The notes beneath the pieces were generated by a model. The model was given only the letters and a program-made list of their open reading frames with translations, made no database searches and had not been told where the DNA came from. Shown here piece by piece: positions 57,181 through 64,000 of a DNA stretch of 64,000 nucleotides. Made by a program: the position numbers and the translations under genes. Positions within the stretch are counted from its first letter, which is position 1, and each line of letters starts with the position of its first letter. Source of the DNA: Notospermus geniculatus (taxonomy: Eukaryota > Nemertea > Pilidiophora > Heteronemertea > Lineidae); NCBI GenBank assembly GCA_002633025.1, contig NMRB01000731.1:80821-144820 (forward strand), given 5' to 3'.

Positions 57181-60100
57181 TTAATCACCTTTATATTTGT
57201 TATGGATAGGACAGTTGGAGGACGTGACCAGAGAGTCCCAGTCACATGTACAGCACTCATCAAGGCTATCCGTCATTTCTCCATGGACTGGACAGTTCAA
57301 ATTGATCTCACCATCATCATCACAAGTACAACGCTTCACTTTCATCTGCAGGGACCCAGTTTCGAGGTCGTAGACGGCCCTCTCTGATTTCCTTCCGCCT
57401 CCATTAGGCCTTGGTGACTTGGAAGTTGTAAATGATGGGTCTTTAGGTACTGGTTCTGAGGCGTCGTCCCTTCGGTGGACGCTGCACGCATCAGATCTGA
57501 AGAACATCTCGCCATACCCATCAACAGCCGGAGTACAAGAGCATGCTGCTTGTGGTTGGGTGCTTTGGGTCCAGTCCGTACGAGTCTTCACCAAACCACC
57601 GAGGTTCACGCCGACTCGGTTACTCGGCACCGTCTTCCTTTTCTGTAAGACTTCGTCTTCAGCTCTGTAACATTCACCAGATTCTGACTTAATTGACCTG
57701 GTTTCAATGACTTTATACCTGTTGGCATTGTCGCCATGAAGTCTACAATCATCCTTCGCCCTTTGAAAAGAGCACCCACATATCAAGTGTCTTTCGCCAT
57801 TCCCATGTATCCGGCAGAGAGGAGACGCGATGGTCCTCGCGATCGACGCCGCACCGCCCTTTTGCACCTTGAGATGGATACAAGGGCAGTGAGCATGGAT
57901 GAAACAAGTTGGGTTGAGAATAGTCTGATTGGTTCCGTCAGGATCTATCATAGGTATACAGGTACAGTTCGGCCTCTCAATACTCTTCTTCCCATGCAGA
58001 TAACAGTACGGCGACACGATGGACCGGATCGTTTGAGCTGTTAAGGAACCGATGATCTCAAAAGGAACACATGTGCAGTTTCTCTGCCAGTTTCTGTGCA
58101 GTTTGCAAGGTCCTTGACCAAACTTGACACAGGTGCATCCACCCGTCATCTGGCTGACGTCATAGCTGGCACTTTGTCCCCCCTCCTCCTCTTCTGACTC
58201 AGACTCTAAGTTGATCGTGCCGGCATGCCGCGGGCACTGGATACCGTTGTCGGCCTCACCAAGCTCGTCACAGAGGCAGAAGCTTTCCGGGTCCATCGAC
58301 TCGGAGACGTAGACAATCCCGTGTACCTCCTGAGTCTGAGTCCTATGAAGGAGACACGCTCCTCTAGAACTTCCACAAGAGCAACCGAGCAGAGACTGAA
58401 CTGGCGTCTCCTTCGGCTTCTTGTTGAAGAAAAACTCCCGGATTTCTGCCGAGAGTGATTTGGATAGTGTCTGATCTACGCAACTGCATGCTTGTTTCTC
58501 CCAATGCACGGGCGACCCTGGTGACTTAGGACTACCAACGAAATCTAACGAAACATTTTGTTCCTCGCCTTCTTCGTGAAGTACAAGGTTAACAGGACTG
58601 ACACAGCAATGGCTCGTGTACGTTGGTGCCTCATCATTTTCATCATCGTCACAGCTTCCATGCAGTCTACATAACGGCGACACCATCGTCTTAACAACAG
58701 CACTCTTGCCTTGCGAGAGCAGCTTTAGGTGAACACAGGTGCACTTGGCATGCAGCTTACATGTGGGACTGACAATGACTTCAGCGTTTCCATCCTCGGC
58801 AGTCATAGGGACACATGTACAGACATCTTCCTTCGTACCATCGCCATGGACATCGCAGTACGGAGCAACTATCGAGCTGATATCAGTTTTCCCATTCTCT
58901 GAAGTTATCTTGAAAGGTATGCAGCAGCACTTGCCATGAATCTTACAAGATTTCGTAGCCTCCTCATTCCCAGGGATACAGGAACATTCGTCACCGTCAG
59001 TTGCCTCTCGAGTGCAATGAATACCCGACTTGACCAGCTGGTGCAACTGACATGCCTCTGGACCTCCCTCATCCAGACACGTACACATTATATGCCCATG
59101 GACTGGACACAGCTTCTCTGCTTCAGCTAAAGTCATCACCCTCCCACTTTCAGATACAACTTGCTTACAAGTGCACAAGGCATAGACATCATTGTATGCA
59201 AAGATCTGGTCTATTTCCGGTGAAGATCTACGTCTCATGGAAGTTGCAGGACCCTCGGAGTGGACAGCACAATATTTAATTAAAGCAGGTTCAGTGCAGT
59301 TTGCACAAATGCAAGACAATATCTTCTCAGGAGGCTGTGAAGGTTCCACCTCTTGTTCTGGCTCTTGTTTCACATCAAGTGTTTTACCATGGACCGGACA
59401 ACTTTGGCTTTCCTTGGGTTTTATGTTGAAGAAAATTCTCTTGAGTTCAGTCAACAGTGTCTTTTCTTGTGGAGGGGCGTTGCACGTGCATTTCGAATCG
59501 CCCTCGCCAGGATGTTCCAGTTCCATTTCTTCATGATCTGTTAAGTCATCAATGAAAATTGTCTGCACCTCGAAGCTGCCTCGCCTTTGGTGAGTGTCTT
59601 GCTCTACTGGTGTGACGGTTCTGCTTTCCACAGCGTCGCTATCTGCATCCAAGACACGACAACCGACTCCATCGCTGAGGTGGTCCGCAGCTTCCGTGCC
59701 GTGTCCATTGTCCGCATCATCTCCTGTAACAGAAGGTGCAGTCTGTGGCTCTGTCATCACTTTGCTGGTCAGACTGGACTCTTGGTATTCTGCTTCACCC
59801 GGCGATACTAATTCACTGTAGGGTGAAGAGATACCATGGTCGTCATACTCAGTAGATTCGGCGGCATCTCCATTTGTTTCTTCCGGTGGATAAGCCGAGA
59901 GGATTTGAGACGTAGCAACATCCACATGCTCTGCTTGGAGCAACTCGGGTTCATCATGCACTTCTACGGCGTGTATGGCTAGAAAGGTCCCGCTTGTATC
60001 ACCTGGGGCTTCTGATGGTTCGTGGAACCCCTGGCCACTGGAACGATCAGGGGCAGGTTGGGCTGGTTCAACAGACCTCAGCCACGACTCTCCCATGCCA

Positions 60101-63100
60101 GGCTGGCGAGCAGAATCCGATCGCTCTACTGCTACTATGGGTGGTTCCTTCACGTTTGCAGCTTCTCTCTCATTTGACTGGTCACTCCTCGTGTCATCAT
60201 CAACCTCTTGCACACTCAGCACATCATGGGTTTCTTGCATTTCCTCATCGCCAGGTCCCTCTAAATCTTCAGCAAGGTGCTTATGTGCTTCACACAAAGG
60301 GGAGTACACAACCTTATCCACTGTGATTTCACCATGTTGGAGTGACTTCGTGGCGATGCAGGGACACTTCGCATGTACTGTGCAAGAAGGAGACATGATG
60401 ATTTGCCCTCTGCCGTCCCTACACTCCACTGGTACACAGCTACAACTGTTCCTATCGACACTGGCATCCCCATGCAGCTCACAGTACGGCGCCTTCACAA
60501 GTTTCAGGTGATTCTCTTTACCTTTGATGTATTCAGACGGAGTACAGTAACATTTTCCATGCTTCAGACATGTCGACTTTCCACCAATATCCGAAGGCAC
60601 ACAAGAAGAGGGATATGTATCCCTGGCACCCTCATCAAGCTTGTAGACTGGAATGCCAGTTTCTGTGCATGCATGTAGTGTACAGCTCTTCCTCAAAGCA
60701 CTATCGTACTCTTCATCCAGCCGAAGACATGAACAAATGGGCTGCTTATGCACGGGGCAATCCGGGCCTTTGAATTCTTGCACGCCATTATTACCATCAC
60801 CACAGCGACAGACAAGTTCGACTTCAACTGTCTCCAAGCCAATCCCAGTGTCTTCTAGAGGCTTGACTGCATTTGGATTTTCACAATGTACAACACAGTA
60901 TTCCATCATTTTGGGCTCATACCCATTGGCGCATACACAAGATGTCAGCTGTAGGTCAGGGACAATTTCAACAAAAGATTCTGTGTCGTGGTTAGCAGTT
61001 TGGTCTTTGCCATCTTCAATCAGATCAAGTACGATGTCACATTCAACCTTGTCAACTACATCTTGTACCATGTGTTCTTCCTCCTTGTTGATTTCATCAT
61101 CTTCTCCGTCATCTTCAAGTTTGTCAGTTTTGCCCCATTCCTTATCATCTTCATCCTTGCCCTTTTCATCTACATCTACGTCGTCTTTGTCAGTTTTATC
61201 AGGTGCATAATTATCTTCAACCTTGTCACTTTGTTCTAGTTCTTTGTCGTCTTTAGCCACATCTGTTTTGCCAAGTTCTTTGCCGTCTTCAATCCTGTCG
61301 ACTTCATCAAATTCTTTGCCAATTCCACTCTTGTCAGTTTGACTCGCATCTATAACAAATTTACCATCGCCAGCTTCATCGAATGTTTCTCTATCTTCAC
61401 CTTTGTAACTGGGTTCCACGTGATTTTCAGCTTTTTCAACGTGATCCAGTTCCACGTGATCTTCAACTTTGTCAACGTGATCCAGTTCCACATGATCTTC
61501 GTTTTTGTCAACATGATCCAGTTCCAGGTGATCTTCAACTCTGTCGAGGTGCTCCAGTTCCTCGTGATCTTCAACTTTGTCGGGGTGGTCCAGTTCAAAG
61601 TGATCCTTAACTTTGCCATTGTGGTCCAGTTCCACGTGATTTTCAACTTTGTCACTGTGATCCAGTTCCCCGTGATCTTCAACTTTGTCACCGAGGTCCA
61701 GTTCCACGTGACATTCAACGTTGTCTCTGTCATCCAATTCAACAGGATCTTTAGCTTTGTCAAGGCGATTGTACAGTTCCACGTGATCTTCAACGATATC
61801 AACCTGATCCAGTTCGTGGTCTTCAACGTTGTCTACTTGACCCAGTCCCATGTGATCTTCAACTTTATCAACGTGATCCAGTCCCACGTGAACTTCAACC
61901 TGGTCAGTATCACTCAGTTCCTGTCCATCTTCAATCTTGTCGATATGACCCATTTCCATCTGGTCTTCAATTTGATATACTCCTTTTACTTCGTCATCAT
62001 CTTCCTCGTCAATTCCTCCAGCAACTTTTACATCATCAAGGGTGTTTTCTCCCGTTAAATCTTCAGGGCTGCTGACACCATCAGTGCCATGAACTGGACA
62101 AGAGGTGCCAGATACAATTCCCCTTCCTGGAGGTCTCCTGAAAAAGCTTTTCAGTTTCCCAAGTACATTTCCATGTTTGTCTTTTTCCAGACAAGTGCAT
62201 TCCAACTCTGCATGATCCAGATCTTCACCTTTAGTGAGTTGCTCCAATACATGACTCCCCGAAGATGTGACATCAATGGGCAAATGCTTCACCAAATGCA
62301 CGGGGCATATCTCACGAGCCTTCGGTGAAAAGGGGCTGTAAGACCTGCTACATATATCATGAACACAACTTGCAGAATTCTCCCCATGCAACTTACAAAA
62401 TGGCGATTTCAGGGTCTTGACAATAAGGCTGTTTCCATCCGATAGGACCTTCAGATGGATGCAAGGGCACATTGCATGCTGTCGACAAGTAGGGGGGACA
62501 ATAATCTGTGCTTGGTCCTCGCCAACTGCCATAGGAATACAAGTACAGGTCTCTGAATTGGTATCATTGCCATGCACCTTACAGTACGGTGACGCAACAG
62601 CTCTGATGAAGGGATCATCTTGGCCGCCGGTGATTTTGAACGGCACACAGGAGCACTCGCCATGAATCTTACAACTCTGATCTTTACCGAACATTCCATC
62701 TGCACAAGTGCATCCATCCTGGTCATTCATGCGGCATTGCATCTGGAATAGTTTATCATGGACTGGACACTTCTTCTTTTCGTCCGTGTCTTCGCCTTCA
62801 TCGTCGTCTTCGTCAAAGCATGTGCAGTATTTCTGGCAGTGGACAGGACAATTTATCTCGGCCTCCTCCAAAGTCATCATTCGATTACTTCTTGATATAT
62901 TCTGCTTACAGGTGCAGTGGGCGTAGATGATGGTCTCAGCGAAGACGTTACCAAGGTCAGGGATACTCAGCCGTGGTCTCTCCTTTGGTGCCCGAGTCCA
63001 GTGTGCCCTACAATACTGGATCAGAGCCGTCTCCGTTCCGTTCGCACAGACACAAGAAACTGCACGATTTCTGCGATACGGTATCTCCTCCTCCTTTCCT

Positions 63101-64000
63101 ATCATGGCAAATTCAACATCATCATCAGCAGGCCATTCACGATATGGACTGTCATCTCCACCGTCCGCATGTACACTACATCGGGAAGTGCCAGAAGACG
63201 GCTTAACGTTGAAAAACAACACTTTTAGATTATCCAGAATAGAATTTTGCTGGTCTTCGTGACAGGAGCATCGTTTCTCCTGATCGCCTTCTTTGCTTTC
63301 CTCCTCCTCATCGCTGGCGTCCAATTTGTCTACCGAAAGCGAAGACAAAGCCTTGTAAATCCTCTTCCCGACCCCTCTGATGCCTAACATCATGGGATTC
63401 TCCTCTCGCGGCTTCGAAACCTCCTCAGTCTCCATCTTAGATAAATCTTCTGGTTTTGAATGTAGTCTACAGGAATTGATCATATCCTCCTTAAACCCGT
63501 CGTCACAGACACATCGTGCTCTCTCCAGCCCTGGTAACTTCCTTCCATGGGCAGGACAGAGTGTGGCAATGATGCATACTTCACCGGTCTTATCCCTTCG
63601 ACACTTACAATGTCGCCTACACGATGTTGAGAAACTCTTAATCTCACCTGTCGCCAATTTATCACAAATACACTCGGCGTCACTGCCGTGTAATTTGCAA
63701 TTAGTCGCAATATTGCTGAGTTCTCCGCCCTCGATCCTTTCACAACAGCACACAGGGTGTGGGAGAATGTCTTTCACCTTGTCTTTGTGGTAGTAACAAT
63801 TCCTAGCATCAGCCATTAACAGCAGGAGAGCCCCGTTACAATCACATTCCGCATTCCTGACATCATCGAAGTCATCATGCTGATGTAAAGGACACTGCGA
63901 CACGTACTTCTTTACACTTGCAATAGATTCGGGGTCGGAGACATTGCAGCTACAGTCACTGAGTTTAGGACGATGGACCGGGCATTTCGCCCTCCGAACT
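57181..64000 (-). CDS. giant Cys/His-rich repeat protein, N terminus beyond window
   Basis: One open frame of more than 2,270 codons running off the right edge and ending TAA at 57181. No ATG is identifiable because the start lies outside. Using V at 63903 as residue 1, the protein is built from C-x-C...C-x-x-H units (often CPVH, CKIHG, CxLHG) that look like metal-binding modules. Four super-modules lie at about 211-507, 569-606 plus 989-1207, 1472-1749 and 1805-2034. Each runs through recognisable blocks: L-x-x-L-K-x-x-FFN-x-KP, C-x-CANG-x-E, MTLxEAExxCPVH, CxCxPFKIT, APYCxVHG, CTCxPM, CPCxHLK and SPxCxLHG. Between halves of the second is an acidic region (607-985) with 14 or so 12-residue repeats, and a Cys-free Pro/Ser/Glu spacer spans 1208-1470. 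No signal peptide or membrane segment is visible in the part seen. I do not recognise the family. Zinc binding is inference from the motif. Confidence 0.88.
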   Translation of the reverse strand, partial: VRRAKCPVHRPKLSDCSCNVSDPESIASVKKYVSQCPLHQHDDFDDVRNAECDCNGALLLLMADARNCYYHKDKVKDILPHPVCCCERIEGGELSNIATNCKLHGSDAECICDKLATGEIKSFSTSCRRHCKCRRDKTGEVCIIATLCPAHGRKLPGLERARCVCDDGFKEDMINSCRLHSKPEDLSKMETEEVSKPREENPMMLGIRGVGKRIYKALSSLSVDKLDASDEEEESKEGDQEKRCSCHEDQQNSILDNLKVLFFNVKPSSGTSRCSVHADGGDDSPYREWPADDDVEFAMIGKEEEIPYRRNRAVSCVCANGTETALIQYCRAHWTRAPKERPRLSIPDLGNVFAETIIYAHCTCKQNISRSNRMMTLEEAEINCPVHCQKYCTCFDEDDDEGEDTDEKKKCPVHDKLFQMQCRMNDQDGCTCADGMFGKDQSCKIHGECSCVPFKITGGQDDPFIRAVASPYCKVHGNDTNSETCTCIPMAVGEDQAQIIVPPTCRQHAMCPCIHLKVLSDGNSLIVKTLKSPFCKLHGENSASCVHDICSRSYSPFSPKAREICPVHLVKHLPIDVTSSGSHVLEQLTKGEDLDHAELECTCLEKDKHGNVLGKLKSFFRRPPGRGIVSGTSCPVHGTDGVSSPEDLTGENTLDDVKVAGGIDEEDDDEVKGVYQIEDQMEMGHIDKIEDGQELSDTDQVEVHVGLDHVDKVEDHMGLGQVDNVEDHELDQVDIVEDHVELYNRLDKAKDPVELDDRDNVECHVELDLGDKVEDHGELDHSDKVENHVELDHNGKVKDHFELDHPDKVEDHEELEHLDRVEDHLELDHVDKNEDHVELDHVDKVEDHVELDHVEKAENHVEPSYKGEDRETFDEAGDGKFVIDASQTDKSGIGKEFDEVDRIEDGKELGKTDVAKDDKELEQSDKVEDNYAPDKTDKDDVDVDEKGKDEDDKEWGKTDKLEDDGEDDEINKEEEHMVQDVVDKVECDIVLDLIEDGKDQTANHDTESFVEIVPDLQLTSCVCANGYEPKMMEYCVVHCENPNAVKPLEDTGIGLETVEVELVCRCGDGNNGVQEFKGPDCPVHKQPICSCLRLDEEYDSALRKSCTLHACTETGIPVYKLDEGARDTYPSSCVPSDIGGKSTCLKHGKCYCTPSEYIKGKENHLKLVKAPYCELHGDASVDRNSCSCVPVECRDGRGQIIMSPSCTVHAKCPCIATKSLQHGEITVDKVVYSPLCEAHKHLAEDLEGPGDEEMQETHDVLSVQEVDDDTRSDQSNEREAANVKEPPIVAVERSDSARQPGMGESWLRSVEPAQPAPDRSSGQGFHEPSEAPGDTSGTFLAIHAVEVHDEPELLQAEHVDVATSQILSAYPPEETNGDAAESTEYDDHGISSPYSELVSPGEAEYQESSLTSKVMTEPQTAPSVTGDDADNGHGTEAADHLSDGVGCRVLDADSDAVESRTVTPVEQDTHQRRGSFEVQTIFIDDLTDHEEMELEHPGEGDSKCTCNAPPQEKTLLTELKRIFFNIKPKESQSCPVHGKTLDVKQEPEQEVEPSQPPEKILSCICANCTEPALIKYCAVHSEGPATSMRRRSSPEIDQIFAYNDVYALCTCKQVVSESGRVMTLAEAEKLCPVHGHIMCTCLDEGGPEACQLHQLVKSGIHCTREATDGDECSCIPGNEEATKSCKIHGKCCCIPFKITSENGKTDISSIVAPYCDVHGDGTKEDVCTCVPMTAEDGNAEVIVSPTCKLHAKCTCVHLKLLSQGKSAVVKTMVSPLCRLHGSCDDDENDEAPTYTSHCCVSPVNLVLHEEGEEQNVSLDFVGSPKSPGSPVHWEKQACSCVDQTLSKSLSAEIREFFFNKKPKETPVQSLLGCSCGSSRGACLLHRTQTQEVHGIVYVSESMDPESFCLCDELGEADNGIQCPRHAGTINLESESEEEEGGQSASYDVSQMTGGCTCVKFGQGPCKLHRNWQRNCTCVPFEIIGSLTAQTIRSIVSPYCYLHGKKSIERPNCTCIPMIDPDGTNQTILNPTCFIHAHCPCIHLKVQKGGAASIARTIASPLCRIHGNGERHLICGCSFQRAKDDCRLHGDNANRYKVIETRSIKSESGECYRAEDEVLQKRKTVPSNRVGVNLGGLVKTRTDWTQSTQPQAACSCTPAVDGYGEMFFRSDACSVHRRDDASEPVPKDPSFTTSKSPRPNGGGRKSERAVYDLETGSLQMKVKRCTCDDDGEINLNCPVHGEMTDSLDECCTCDWDSLVTSSNCPIHNKYKGD
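57802..58491 (-). other. Cys/His super-module 4
   Basis: Residues 1805-2034: CSCVDQTL...EIREFFFNKKPKE, then CTCVPFEII, SIVSPYCYLHG, CTCIPM, CPCIHLKV and SPLCRIHG. Lacks the CANG and TLEEAE blocks. Confidence 0.8.
58657..59490 (-). other. Cys/His super-module 3
   Basis: Residues 1472-1749: CTCN...LLTELKRIFFNIKPKE, SCPVHG, CICANCTEPALIKYC, MTLAEAEKLCPVH, CCCIPFKIT, APYCDVHG, CTCVPM, CTCVHLKLL and SPLCRLHG. The most complete match to super-module 1. Confidence 0.85.
60283..60939 (-). other. Cys/His super-module 2, second half
   Basis: Residues 989-1207: CVCANGYEPKMMEYC, CPVHKQPICSC, CYCTPSEYIKG, APYCELHG, CSCVPVECRDG, CPCIATKSL and SPLCEAH. Diverged from the others; TLEEAE is absent. Confidence 0.75.
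61405..61905 (-). repeat. 36-bp minisatellite encoding acidic 12-residue repeat
   Basis: About 14 tandem units of DKVEDHVELDHV type (residues 667-833), each 36 bp, in frame within the giant ORF. Units vary at the last three positions. Rich in Asp, Glu and His. Confidence 0.9.
62086..62199 (-). other. Cys/His super-module 2, first half
   Basis: Residues 569-606: ECTCLEKD...LGKLKSFFRRPPG then SCPVHG. Split from its second half by the acidic insert. Confidence 0.75.
62383..63273 (-). other. Cys/His super-module 1
   Basis: Residues 211-507: RCSC...ILDNLKVLFFNVKP, CSVH, CVCANGTETALIQYC, MTLEEAEINCPVH, CKIHG, CSCVPFKIT, SPYCKVHG, CTCIPM, CPCIHLKVL and SPFCKLHG. All blocks present. Confidence 0.85.

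Noticed and set aside
59975-61210. Other long plus-strand frames (178 and 185 codons) opposite the giant ORF
   Set aside because: Antisense shadows of Ser/Glu-rich coding sequence with no motif of their own.
61339-62058. 239-codon plus-strand frame opposite the giant ORF
   Set aside because: It is the complement of the acidic 36-bp repeat (FVNVIQFHVIFN-type peptides). Periodic shadow, not a gene.
1-64000. tRNA, rRNA or CRISPR features
   Set aside because: Looked for cloverleaf-like A/B box pairs, rRNA text and regularly spaced direct repeats with unique spacers. None found; the tandem arrays lack spacers.

Overview
The window is metazoan genomic DNA. It has intron-rich, spliced coding sequence, no operons or ribosome-binding sites, and abundant short hairpin-type DNA elements. 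Word use (very frequent TAGGCCTA and TACATGTA palindromes) and a single tau/MAP2/MAP4-type gene suggest a marine invertebrate, perhaps a deuterostome such as an echinoderm, hemichordate or amphioxus. I cannot fix the phylum from sequence alone. All supportable coding sequence lies on the minus strand.

Three genes are visible. (1) A tau/MAP2/MAP4-family microtubule-associated protein spans about 55407 down to 9173. I can assemble about 35 coding exons whose splice phases agree throughout. They begin with a short first exon encoding MGNEQSTDSNM and a 205-codon Ser/Pro/Lys-rich exon. A first tau repeat, an acidic exon and a run of about ten phase-0 microexons (21-48 nt, many encoding SP or TP) follow. 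Next come four repeat-like exons lacking PGGG and about 16 further tau repeats, mostly one per exon. The canonical C-terminal exon (IETQKLTFREN...) ends the gene. With about 17 microtubule-binding repeats it is far larger than vertebrate tau (3-4) or MAP2/MAP4 (3-5). (2) Inside the last 11.4-kb intron, on the same strand, is an intronless 334-codon ORF (15371-16375). It has eight tau-type repeats and its own start and stop. (3) At 57181 to beyond the right edge is one uninterrupted ORF of more than 2,270 codons. It encodes a Cys/His-rich protein of repeated C-x-C...C-x-x-H modules in four super-modules, with an acidic 12-residue repeat. I recognise no family for it.

Layout: 1-295 gap; 296-9170 non-coding, with a palindromic minisatellite, a 1.05-kb near-identical duplication around a single N, and several MITE-like elements; 9173-55407 tau gene with nested ORF; 55408-57180 intergenic; 57181-64000 Cys/His-rich gene. 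Introns and flanks hold many inverted-repeat elements. Several are nested, and one 1.16-kb element sits between TTAA copies. There are also several tandem arrays. Single Ns at 4342, 29061 and 30038 look like collapsed assembly joins, and the one at 29061 truncates a tau repeat exon.

The tau gene and the nested ORF probably both make microtubule-lattice-binding proteins of differing repeat content. The microexon block and the one-exon-one-repeat design would let splicing change linker length, phosphorylation sites and repeat number without shifting frame. The third gene shows no evident functional link to them.
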